From: Pseudomonadota bacterium
Lineage (GTDB): Bacteria; Pseudomonadota; Gammaproteobacteria; Burkholderiales; Thiobacillaceae
Length of the DNA: 7,836 nucleotides
Direction of reading: 5' to 3'
Assembly (NCBI GenBank): GCA_021802595.1
Contig: JAJZRT010000155.1
Span: 1-7,836 of the forward strand
How positions within the stretch are numbered: position 1 is the first letter of the stretch; each line of letters begins with the position of its first letter. This document shows positions 1-6,054 of the stretch, in pieces. The notes below the pieces were generated by a model, which worked only from the letters and a program-made list of their open reading frames with translations, was not told the DNA's origin and did no database searches. A program made the translations under genes and the position numbers.

Positions 1-2
1 GC

Positions 3-1295
3 AGTGACTTGCAGTGTGGTTTGGGCATCAAACTCATCGGCTATGTCATGGCGGGCGTCGTGGTCACATCCGCCGCCATTGGCGTGGTTCGCGTGCAGAA
101 CGAGCGCGGCACGCTCAGCGAATTGATCGACAAGGCGGGCCAGAGCGTTGCCAATGCCACCGCCTCCGGCGCCGCGTCCCTGGTTGCCGGCTACGATTAC
201 GGCAATCTCGAAATCCTGGCCAGCAATGTCGCGCACCAGACCAGCGTGATGCGCGTCATCATCCGCAACCAGCATGGCCGCGTGATGGCCCAGGCCACCG
301 GGGAGGATGCCGGGACCTACAAGCGTTTTGAGTCCCCCATCCTGTTCGGCAGCCAAACCATCGGCGGCGTGACGGTCAACATGTCCACCGACGCGCTGGA
401 AAAGGCGCTCAACGCGCTCTACTGGCGCGTATTTCTCGAACAGGTCGTCTTTGGTGCGATTCTCGGGCTGATCGTCTATTTTTTTACCGCGCGGGGGATC
501 GTCTCGCCGATCCGCAAGCTGACGACGGCGATGGAGGAAGCGGTGGACAAGGGTGACGCGTTCATCGCCCGCACCCTGGAGGTGAAAAGCGGGGACGAGG
601 TCGGGCGGCTGGTGTCGGTGTTCAACACCCTCAACAAATCGCTGGCCAGTTATCACACCAAGCTGCAAAGCAAGATCGATTTTGCCAGCCAGGAACTGCG
701 CGAAAAGAACATCCAGCTGGGAGGGCGTACCCGGGAACTCGAGCATGCGCTTGATTTGCTCAGCACCATGGCCACGACCGACTGGCTGACCGAACTGCCC
801 AACCGCCGCAAATTCGATGAGACCCTGTCACGGATGTTCCATCAGTCCGAGCGTTTTGCGGAAGAAATCACGCTGGTGCTGTTCGATATCGATCATTTCA
901 AGCAGATCAACGACAGCCACGGCCACGGCGCCGGGGATGGGGTGCTGCGCGATATCGGCACCCTGATGCGCCTGCATGTCCGCAAGTCCGACCTGCCGGC
1001 CCGGCTCGGGGGGGATGAATTCGGCATCGTGCTGTATCACACCAATGCGGCGCAAGCCGAAATATTCGTCGAGATATTTCTGGAGAGCGTGCGGGCGCAC
1101 ACTTTCGATTACGAGGGGACCAGGCTGGATATCAGCCTCAGTGTAGGCATTGCGCAGTACAACGATTCCATGAAGGCACCGCAGGCGCTCTACTATGCGG
1201 CCGACAAGGCCCTTTATCAGGCGAAGAACAGCGGACGCAACCGATACAGCGTGTATGCCGAGGCTGTCCGTTTCCAGGAAAGAGAATCCGCATGA
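3..1295 (+). CDS. Membrane-bound diguanylate cyclase (periplasmic sensor, HAMP, GGDEF), 5' end probably cut off
   Basis: Makes the second messenger c-di-GMP from two GTP at the inner membrane. Residues are counted from the TTG at position 9. Membrane segment about 8-28, periplasmic sensor about 29-138, second membrane segment about 141-160, HAMP about 161-213, a helical, probably coiled-coil linker to about 255, then the GGDEF domain. The catalytic domain looks complete: DWLTELPNR begins at 258, the metal-binding FDIDHFK at 292, and intact GGDEF is at 334-338. The product-inhibition I-site RKSD (325-328) sits exactly five residues before GGDEF. The frame is open to the window edge (codons for S and D precede the TTG) and no ribosome site is visible, so the true start is probably just upstream. 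The sensor resembles small periplasmic domains of the CHASE8 kind, but I cannot assign a family. The stop overlaps the next gene by ATGA. Confidence 0.93.
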   Translation, partial: SDLQCGLGIKLIGYVMAGVVVTSAAIGVVRVQNERGTLSELIDKAGQSVANATASGAASLVAGYDYGNLEILASNVAHQTSVMRVIIRNQHGRVMAQATGEDAGTYKRFESPILFGSQTIGGVTVNMSTDALEKALNALYWRVFLEQVVFGAILGLIVYFFTARGIVSPIRKLTTAMEEAVDKGDAFIARTLEVKSGDEVGRLVSVFNTLNKSLASYHTKLQSKIDFASQELREKNIQLGGRTRELEHALDLLSTMATTDWLTELPNRRKFDETLSRMFHQSERFAEEITLVLFDIDHFKQINDSHGHGAGDGVLRDIGTLMRLHVRKSDLPARLGGDEFGIVLYHTNAAQAEIFVEIFLESVRAHTFDYEGTRLDISLSVGIAQYNDSMKAPQALYYAADKALYQAKNSGRNRYSVYAEAVRFQERESA

Positions 1296-2143
1296 AACCC
1301 CAACTGGCCTGCCGGACCCTGCTGGCCGCGCTTCTGATGGGCATGTCGGCTGGCATGGCCTGGGCCGCACCCCGTCCGGCCGTGCAGCCCCCCTACGTCA
1401 CGATGGGCTCGGTGGCCATGGATATCCCTGTCGAGATGATCCGGCGCATGAGTGCGCTGACCAATTATCTTGCGCTGAGCACCAATCTCAATATCCGCTT
1501 CCGGCCGTCGCCCAATCTGGGATCCGCCGTGGAAGACCTGGGCACGGGGCAGACGCAGATTGCCTACCTCACGCCCGTGGCCTACATCGAAGCGCGCAGG
1601 AAGTACGGGGTCATCCCCCTGGTGGCGCCCACCATCCGGGGGGTTCCGCATTTTTCCCTGGTCATCGCGGTCAAAGCCGGGTCGGGCATCGGTGCGCCGG
1701 ATGACCTCAAAGGCCGGCGCTTTGCCTTCGGCGATGAAAAAGCCTTGCTGCAAAGGGCGGCGGTCGAGTCGATGGGGCTGAAACTGACGGATTTCTCGAC
1801 TTACGCCTACCTCAAGCACTATGACAATATCGCCAAGGCGGTACTGGCCGGGGATTTCGATGGCGGCATCCTGAAAGACTCCGTTGCCGCCGATTTCATG
1901 AACAAGGGCATCGTGACGATCGGTAGCACGCCTCCCCTGCCATCCTATGTTTTTGCTGTGCATCCCGGCATGCCGGTCGCCGTGCGCAACAAGCTGCGCG
2001 ATGCCCTACTGGCCTTGAAAAAGAGTAGCCCTGAGGGGAGTGCCACGCTGGAAGCGTTCGATAATGCCTACGATGGCTTTGTCGTCGTGGACGACCAGGC
2101 TTACGACCCGGTGCGCAAGCTGATCCAGCCTTACCTCAAGTAA
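1292..2143 (+). CDS. Secreted PhnD-like (phosphate/phosphonate-family) solute-binding protein
   Basis: A 283-residue periplasmic binding protein of the PhnD type (PF12974). A signal peptide is clear: positive start MKPQLACR, hydrophobic core to about 22, and AWA at 23-25 as the likely signal peptidase I site. Family landmarks include AYLTPVAYIEARRK (91-104), DDLKGRRFAFGD (137-148) and HYDNIAKAVLAGDFDGGILK (176-195). The serine/threonine loop that grips phosphonate in classical PhnD, after FGD, reads EKALLQ here, so the ligand is probably different. AGGAAAGAG at 1276-1284 is a good ribosome site 7 bases before ATG. The start overlaps the upstream cyclase stop (ATGA), implying coupled translation. 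No transporter permease or ATPase gene lies nearby, so the protein more likely reports ligand to the cyclase than feeds an importer. That role is inference. Confidence 0.88.
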   Translation: MKPQLACRTLLAALLMGMSAGMAWAAPRPAVQPPYVTMGSVAMDIPVEMIRRMSALTNYLALSTNLNIRFRPSPNLGSAVEDLGTGQTQIAYLTPVAYIEARRKYGVIPLVAPTIRGVPHFSLVIAVKAGSGIGAPDDLKGRRFAFGDEKALLQRAAVESMGLKLTDFSTYAYLKHYDNIAKAVLAGDFDGGILKDSVAADFMNKGIVTIGSTPPLPSYVFAVHPGMPVAVRNKLRDALLALKKSSPEGSATLEAFDNAYDGFVVVDDQAYDPVRKLIQPYLK

Positions 2144-3074
2144 GCGGGCCCGACGACCGGAACAGGCGCCGGGCAGCCGTCAGGCCGCCCAGTATCAGCA
2201 TGCCCGCAACGATCCCTGCCAGCGCATCGATGAACAGCGGCGCGACAGAGGCCAGCATGCTGCCAATGGCCGGTACGGTCTCGACGGCGTGGGTGACGGC
2301 ATGGACCATGTCGTGCACGCCCGGCATGCCATGGACCAGGATGCCGCCGCCAACCAGGAACATTGCCGCAGTGCCGACCACCGAAAGCGTTTTCATCATG
2401 GCCGGTGCGGCAGCGAGGATGCCGCGCCCCAGCGAGCGAGCGAGGCGGGCGGGTTGCCGGCTGAGGTAGAGACCGGCGTCGTCGAGCTTGACGATGGCTG
2501 CGACCAGGCCGTACACCCCGAGGGTCATCAGGATGGCGATGCCGGCCAGCACCGCGACCTGCATGCCGAACGACACGGTTGCGACCGTACCCAGCGTAAT
2601 GACGATGATTTCGGCCGACAGGATGAAATCGGTGCGGATCGCGCCCTTGATCTTGTCCTGTTCCAGCGTCACCAGATCGACGGCGGGGTCGGCCAGGGCC
2701 TGGGCGAGTTCGGCTCGATGGGCGTCGACCTCGTCGCGGTGGAGGTACGCGTGTGCCAGTTTCTCGAAACCCTCGAAGCAGAGGAAGGCTCCGCCCAGCA
2801 TCAAGAGCGGCGTGATCGCCCACGGCGCCAGCGCACTGATGGCGAGCGCAGCGGGGACGAGGATGAGTTTGTTGCGGAGCGAGCCCTTTGCCACCGCCCA
2901 CACGACCGGCAGTTCGCGCTCGGCATTCACTCCGGCAACCTGCTGGGCATTCAGCGCCAGATCGTCGCCGAGCACCCCCGTGGTTTTCCGGGCGGCGACC
3001 TTGGTCAGCACCGACACATCGTCGAGGATGCTGGTGATGTCGTCAATCAGGGCGAGCAGGCTGGTTCCGGCCAT
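2136..3074 (-). CDS. yedI: DUF808 family inner-membrane protein (YedI-like)
   Basis: A 312-residue protein recognisable as the DUF808 family, whose E. coli member is YedI (about 305 residues), so the length is normal. The N-terminus MAGTSLLALIDDITSILDDVSVLTK, the KTTGVLGDDLALNAQQV block (30-46) and FLCFEGFEKLAH (97-108) are typical of the family. Hydrophobic stretches near 70-100, 152-170, 173-195, 229-248 and 281-299 indicate an integral membrane protein; the middle (about 110-150) is charged and probably cytoplasmic. No biochemical function is established for the family. It begins 10 bases after the nadA stop with only a weak ribosome site, so it is probably co-transcribed from the nadA promoter. 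Its last 8 bases overlap the 3' end of the convergent PhnD-like gene, leaving no room for a separate terminator. Confidence 0.9.
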   Translation of the reverse strand: MAGTSLLALIDDITSILDDVSVLTKVAARKTTGVLGDDLALNAQQVAGVNAERELPVVWAVAKGSLRNKLILVPAALAISALAPWAITPLLMLGGAFLCFEGFEKLAHAYLHRDEVDAHRAELAQALADPAVDLVTLEQDKIKGAIRTDFILSAEIIVITLGTVATVSFGMQVAVLAGIAILMTLGVYGLVAAIVKLDDAGLYLSRQPARLARSLGRGILAAAPAMMKTLSVVGTAAMFLVGGGILVHGMPGVHDMVHAVTHAVETVPAIGSMLASVAPLFIDALAGIVAGMLILGGLTAARRLFRSSGPLT

Positions 3075-3084
3075 GGTGGTCGGC

Positions 3085-4149
3085 CTAATCGCCCAACTGG
3101 ATGGTTCCGGCTTTTTCGGCCGCGGCGAAGTCGAGCATTTTCTGGATCGACAGCCGGGCGCGGGCGCGGATGGATTCCTCGATATGGATTTCGTTGCCGC
3201 CCTTCTCGAGCACGGCGGCGAGCTTCCTGAGGCCGTTCATCGCCATCCACGGGCAGTGGGCGCAGGACTGGCAGGTCGCCCCTTCGCCCGCAGTCGGGGC
3301 TTCCAGCAGGATCTTGCCGGGGGCGGCGGCGTGCATCTTGTGGAAGATGCCGTTGTCGGTGGCAACGATGAATTCGGGATGGGGCAGGGTGCGCACCGCC
3401 TCGATCAGCTGGGTGGTCGAGCCGACCACGTCGGCCAGCGCGATCACCGCTTCCGGCGACTCGGGGTGCACCAGCACGGCGGCGTTCGGATGGCCGGCGC
3501 GCAGTTTCTTCAGCGCCTCGGCCTTGAAGGCTTCGTGCACCACGCACGAGCCCTGCCACAGCAGCATGTCGGCGCCGCTGATGCGCCGCACGTACTCGCC
3601 GAGATGGCGGTCCGGTGCCCACAGGAGCTTGTGGCCCTGCTGGTGCAGGTATTTGACGATCTTGGCGGCGATGCCGGAGGTGACGACCCAGTCGGCGCGC
3701 GCCTTCACCGCCGCACTGGTATTGGCGTAGACGATCGAGACCCGGTCGGGGTGGGCGTCGCAGAAGGCGGCGAATTCGTCGGCTGGGCAGGCCAGGTCGA
3801 GCGAACAGTCGGCCGCGAGGTCGGGCATGATGACGTGTTTCTCGGGATTCAGGATCTTGGCCGTCTCGCCCATGAACTTGACCCCGGCCACGATCAGCGT
3901 TTTCGCCGGATGGGCGTGGCCGAAACGCGCCATCTCCAGCGAGTCCGACACGCAGCCGCCGGTTTCCTCGGCGAGGTCCTGCAGGTCGGCCGAGGTGTAG
4001 TAGTGCGCGACCAGCACCGCGTCCTGCTGTTTCATCAACGCCTTGATGCGTGACTTGAGCGCCTCGCGTTCCTCGGTGCCCAGCACTTCCTCCACCAGAG
4101 GAGGCGGCTGGATCACGGGTTTGACGGGAACGGGGAAATCAATGCTCAT
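3085..4149 (-). CDS. nadA: Quinolinate synthase NadA
   Basis: Condenses iminoaspartate with dihydroxyacetone phosphate to give quinolinate, the second step of de novo NAD synthesis from aspartate, in the cytoplasm. The 354-residue length suits the long proteobacterial form. The three [4Fe-4S] ligands are present: Cys115 in [13 protein letters not shown], Cys202 in [11 protein letters not shown], and Cys299 as the last of the CQSCAHC cluster (293-299); these match E. coli Cys113, Cys200 and Cys297. Other family blocks are [15 protein letters not shown] (47-61), [10 protein letters not shown] (65-74), [14 protein letters not shown] (89-102) and HPESPEAV (228-235). Neither nadB nor nadC is in the window. 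The ribosome site is weak. A sigma70-like promoter lies at 4183-4212, giving a leader of about 27 bases. The DUF808 gene follows 10 bases after the stop. Confidence 0.98.
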   Translation of the reverse strand: MSIDFPVPVKPVIQPPPLVEEVLGTEEREALKSRIKALMKQQDAVLVAHYYTSADLQDLAEETGGCVSDSLEMARFGHAHPAKTLIVAGVKFMGETAKILNPEKHVIMPDLAADCSLDLACPADEFAAFCDAHPDRVSIVYANTSAAVKARADWVVTSGIAAKIVKYLHQQGHKLLWAPDRHLGEYVRRISGADMLLWQGSCVVHEAFKAEALKKLRAGHPNAAVLVHPESPEAVIALADVVGSTTQLIEAVRTLPHPEFIVATDNGIFHKMHAAAPGKILLEAPTAGEGATCQSCAHCPWMAMNGLRKLAAVLEKGGNEIHIEESIRARARLSIQKMLDFAAAEKAGTIQLGD

Positions 4150-4182
4150 CGGGACGGCTCGGGTTGAACAGGCAAGTTTTCA

Positions 4183-4212
4183 AGTATAGCGCCGCACGGC
4201 GAGCGTTTTCAC
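4183..4212 (-). promoter_or_regulatory. Probable sigma70 promoter for nadA
   Basis: Read on the minus strand, GTGAAA (4207-4212, four of six matches to TTGACA) is followed after 18 bases by TATACT (4183-4188, five of six matches to TATAAT). Transcription would begin near 4176, leaving about 27 bases before the nadA ATG. It lies in the 122-bp divergent gap between nadA and hda. Seen as sequence matches only. I found no equally good promoter for hda on the plus strand. Confidence 0.55.
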
Positions 4213-4271
4213 ATGGCGGTGTCGCCGGTCTTCTGGAGCGGGCAGGGGCTTATGCCTTATCCTTGCGCCCC

Positions 4272-4928
4272 ATGCAGCAGCTCCTCCTGGATATTCGCCC
4301 CCCCACCCTGCCCGAACTCGCCCGCTTCGTGGCAGGGCGCAATGTCGAGCTGGTGGCGCAGCTTCGGGCCATGCTCGACGGCACGGCGACCGAACGCATG
4401 GTGTACCTGTGGGGCGCGCCGGGCAGCGGCAAGAGCTATCTGCTGGCGGCGTGGGCGCATGCCTGCCAGGCACGCGGGATGAGTGTCGATCTCACCGGGC
4501 AGCAGGCTGCGCAGGCGGTGATCGCGGATCAGGTGGAGGCCTGGAACGAGGCGCAACAGCATGCCGGGTTTGCTGCATTCAACCGGGTACGCGAGGCGGG
4601 TGGGCTGTGGCTGGCGGCGGGGAGTGTGGCGCCGGCCGAATTGCCGGTGATGCCGGAATTGCGAACCCGCCTGGGCTGGGGGTTAGTGTTCCAGCTGCAT
4701 GGGCTGGACGATGCCGAGAAGCGTGCCGCGCTGGCCCAGCATGCGGACAACCTGGGGTTCCGGCTGGACCCCCAGGTGGCGGACTATCTGTTGAACCACA
4801 CTGCGCGCGACATGCAGAGCCTGCTGCGGGTGCTGGAAGCGCTGGACCGGTTCGGCCTCGAAACGCGCCGCCCGATCACGCTGCCGCTGCTGCGGCAGCT
4901 ATTGGCCGGCAAGACCGATCAGGCCTGA
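4272..4928 (+). CDS. hda: DnaA regulatory inactivator Hda
   Basis: A 218-residue AAA+ protein homologous to the ATPase domain of DnaA. In E. coli, Hda with ADP and the DNA-bound sliding clamp triggers ATP hydrolysis by DnaA, preventing re-initiation. The N-terminus MQQLLLDIRPP carries the clamp-binding motif (QLLLDI, compare QLSLPL in E. coli), which supports this ATG over the open frame extending 36 codons upstream. Walker A GAPGSGKS is at 48-55. The Walker B region reads VIADQVEAW (83-91), with Gln where many AAA+ proteins have a second acid; E. coli Hda is similarly relaxed (DN). The arginine finger is probably Arg133 in RTRLGWG, and the sensor-2 arginine probably Arg179 in ARDMQSLL. No clear ribosome site precedes the ATG. 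The 3' end overlaps the convergent thioredoxin gene by 10 bases. Confidence 0.94.
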   Translation: MQQLLLDIRPPTLPELARFVAGRNVELVAQLRAMLDGTATERMVYLWGAPGSGKSYLLAAWAHACQARGMSVDLTGQQAAQAVIADQVEAWNEAQQHAGFAAFNRVREAGGLWLAAGSVAPAELPVMPELRTRLGWGLVFQLHGLDDAEKRAALAQHADNLGFRLDPQVADYLLNHTARDMQSLLRVLEALDRFGLETRRPITLPLLRQLLAGKTDQA

Positions 4929-5296
4929 CCCTGCTGCGCCTGCTGCTCGGCGATGTCCTTGTGGACCTGTGCCATGTCCAGCCCCATCACCTGTTCGATC
5001 AGGGAGTCCAGGGCGTTGGCGGGTAGCGAGCCGGCTTCGGAATAGAGGATGACCTGTTCACGGAACACCATCAGTGTGGGAATGGAGCGGATCTGGAAGT
5101 AACCGGCCAGTTCCTGCTCGACCTCGGTGTTGACCTTGGCGAAGACGATGTTGGCATGCTTGTCGGACGCCGCCTCGAAAATCGGCGCGAATCCACGGCA
5201 GGGGCCGCACCAGGGCGCCCAGAAATCGACGACGACGACGTCGTTACCGTTGATGGTGGATTCGAAATTGTCCTTGGTGAGTTCGATGACGGCCAT
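4919..5296 (-). CDS. Thioredoxin-family protein with C-terminal extension
   Basis: A 125-residue cytoplasmic thioredoxin fold protein. The redox motif WCGPC gives active cysteines Cys30 and Cys33, VVVVDFWAPW (20-29) is the canonical strand before it, and IPT with the cis-proline at 73 completes the active site. No signal peptide is seen, so it should be a reductant inside the cell. It is longer than typical TrxA (about 108 residues): the tail DMAQVHKDIAEQQAQQGQA (107-125) is polar and Gln-rich. It is probably a secondary thioredoxin rather than the housekeeping one; the substrate is unknown. The ribosome site (GGGAA, 7 bases before ATG) is modest. A Rho-independent terminator ends about 45 bases upstream and I see no convincing promoter between, so its expression is an open question. 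Confidence 0.93.
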   Translation of the reverse strand: MAVIELTKDNFESTINGNDVVVVDFWAPWCGPCRGFAPIFEAASDKHANIVFAKVNTEVEQELAGYFQIRSIPTLMVFREQVILYSEAGSLPANALDSLIEQVMGLDMAQVHKDIAEQQAQQGQA

Positions 5297-5320
5297 GCTG
5301 GTTCCCGCAAAATGATGGAG

Positions 5321-5337
5321 ATGCCCGCTGGGGGCAT
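5321..5337 (-). promoter_or_regulatory. Short inverted repeat in the thioredoxin leader
   Basis: ATGCCC (5321-5326) and GGGCAT (5332-5337) form a perfect 6-bp inverted repeat separated by 5 bases, 24 bases upstream of the thioredoxin ATG and just after the T-run of the terminator. It could be a small mRNA hairpin or a protein-binding site. At this size chance is possible. Confidence 0.3.
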
Positions 5338-5340
5338 TGA

Positions 5341-5374
5341 AAATAAAAAGGCGCGAGGACGAATCTTCGCGCCT
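5341..5374 (-). terminator. Rho-independent terminator upstream of the thioredoxin gene
   Basis: On the minus strand the arms AGGCGCGA (5367-5374) and TCGCGCCT (5349-5356) pair perfectly over 8 bp. After one mismatch two more pairs close a TTCG tetraloop (5360-5363). The stem runs into TTTTTATTT, which makes the orientation clear; there is no T-run on the plus side. It would end transcripts coming from the 89-residue gene. Confidence 0.85.
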
Positions 5375-5486
5375 AGTGCCACCCTATCATGGATGGCGGA
5401 CCTCCGACAATGCGGAGGCGGCTTATCGGGTAGTTGGGGTCTGGTTACCCGCTACCCCGGTCCAGCCGAAGCCGGCTGGCCTGAAT
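5341..5486 (-). ncRNA. Candidate structured RNA (3' UTR-derived sRNA or conditional leader of the thioredoxin gene)
   Basis: Between the stop of the 89-residue gene and the terminator T-run, nearly every base falls in one of five consecutive minus-strand hairpins. H1: CCAGCCG/CGGCTGG, 5462-5479, 4-base loop. H2: GGGTAG/CTACCC (5452-5457 with 5428-5433) enclosing GGGT/ACCC (5447-5450 with 5437-5440). H3: CCTCCG/CGGAGG, 5401-5418, 6-base loop. H4: GCCATCC/GGGTGGC, 5378-5397, 6-base loop. H5: the terminator, 5349-5374. Linkers are only about 3-9 bases. H4 contains a G-U pair that works only in the minus-strand RNA, agreeing with the terminator direction. I recognise no known RNA family. It may be an sRNA cut from the 3' end of the upstream mRNA, or a leader controlling read-through into the thioredoxin gene. 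The structure is seen; the function is inferred. Confidence 0.45.
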
Positions 5487-5756
5487 CTATTTGGCAAAGG
5501 CCTGGCTGAGCAGGCCGCGCTTCTGTTCGGCGGGCGGCGTGCCGCGTACCATGTTGTTCTGGCTGTGCTTGAGATTGCCGCGCACTTCCGCGCGGTTGAC
5601 CGCCATGATCAGCTCGGTCGCCAGGACGCGAGCCTGATGCGGGGTGAGGTTGAGTTCGCACCCGTGCGCCTCGAGGGTCACCACCACGCGGTCGCGGCCG
5701 TGGGTATCTTCCTTCAGGGCGATATCCAGGGCATTGCCGGGTTCCAGTTCGATCAT
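5487..5756 (-). CDS. Conserved-looking 89-residue protein of unknown function
   Basis: I do not recognise this family. The protein starts MIELEPGNALDIALKE, has a beta-rich stretch DRVVVTLEAHGCELNLT (22-38), a helix-like segment PHQARVLATELIMAVNRAEVRGN (39-61), and a polar tail ending KRGLLSQAFAK. No signal peptide or membrane segment is seen; the single Cys is at 33. It is probably a small soluble cytoplasmic protein. The start at 5756 is chosen because AAGGAG lies 8 bases upstream and GC-rich codon use begins here. The frame stays open to an ATG at 5807 with its own GGGAGG, but those 17 codons include GTA, AGA, ACA and GCA, unlike the rest of the gene, so they look like leader. The structured RNA and terminator follow immediately. 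It is divergent from msrPQ. Confidence 0.75.
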   Translation of the reverse strand: MIELEPGNALDIALKEDTHGRDRVVVTLEAHGCELNLTPHQARVLATELIMAVNRAEVRGNLKHSQNNMVRGTPPAEQKRGLLSQAFAK

Positions 5757-5764
5757 CGCTGTAT

Positions 5765-5770
5765 CTCCTT
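5765..5770 (-). promoter_or_regulatory. Strong ribosome binding site deciding the start of the 89-residue gene
   Basis: AAGGAG on the minus strand, 8 bases before the ATG at 5756, is close to the ideal Shine-Dalgarno sequence and favours the 89-residue product. Part of it can pair with an upstream TCCTTG (5786-5791 on the minus strand), so access to the site could be controlled by RNA folding. Confidence 0.7.
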
Positions 5771-5891
5771 GTTGTCTTGCTTGTACAAGGACTTGAGCAG
5801 GGTTCATGCCAGCCTCCCGTGATGCCTGATGGTATGGAAAGCCGCATTAAACCAAGGCCGCGTGACGGCTGGATGAAAGGGGAGGGAGGCT

Positions 5892-5933
5892 GCCTTGACG
5901 AAGCTTCGTCAAGGCGGTGGGCGAGTTCGTCAA
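5892..5933. promoter_or_regulatory. Palindromic operator with a third phased half-site
   Basis: Positions 5892-5915 are a perfect 24-bp palindrome whose left half is GCCTTGACGAAG. The core 8-mer TTGACGAA occurs at 5895-5902, inverted (TTCGTCAA) at 5905-5912, and inverted again at 5926-5933. The start-to-start spacings are 10 and 21 bases, one and two helical turns, so all three lie on the same face of the DNA. No T-run follows on either strand, so this looks like a binding site for a dimeric regulator rather than a terminator. It lies 136 bp from the minus-strand ATG at 5756 and 166 bp from the msrP ATG, so it could serve either gene. Confidence 0.6.
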
Positions 5934-6032
5934 TTCCGGATGGGAGGGTGGGGCGGATACCCGGCCTGATGGCGCTGAAACAAAAAGGGCACGCCCCGGT
6001 CCACTTTCCCTGTGGATTGCCCATGTGGCTGA

Positions 6033-6054
6033 CCTGCCCGGCCGACCAGGCAGG
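6033..6054 (+). promoter_or_regulatory. Inverted repeat in the msrP leader
   Basis: CCTGCC (6033-6038) and GGCAGG (6049-6054) are perfect complements with a 10-base loop, ending 27 bases before the msrP ATG. It may be a leader hairpin or a small operator. Evidence is the pairing alone, and in GC-rich DNA this could be chance. Confidence 0.25.

Noticed and set aside
2488..4053. 521-codon open frame on the plus strand
   Set aside because: It is antisense to DUF808 and nadA, both clearly recognised; the frame is open only because of GC-rich third positions.
4164..4190. Plus-strand promoter TTGAAC with TATAGC for hda
   Set aside because: The spacing is only 15 bases, and the same bases form a better-spaced minus-strand promoter for nadA.
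4164..4271. N-terminal extension of Hda by 36 codons
   Set aside because: The TTG start lies over the nadA promoter region, and the clamp-binding motif belongs at the N-terminus, which the ATG at 4272 provides.
5829..5855. Minus-strand promoter TTGGTT and TACCAT for the 89-residue gene
   Set aside because: The spacing of 15 bases and modest matches make it too weak to list as a feature of its own; it is mentioned in the regulatory-region entry.
5892..5915. Palindrome as a transcription terminator
   Set aside because: Although it can fold as a 10-bp stem, no T-run follows on either strand and there is no gene end next to it; an operator fits better.
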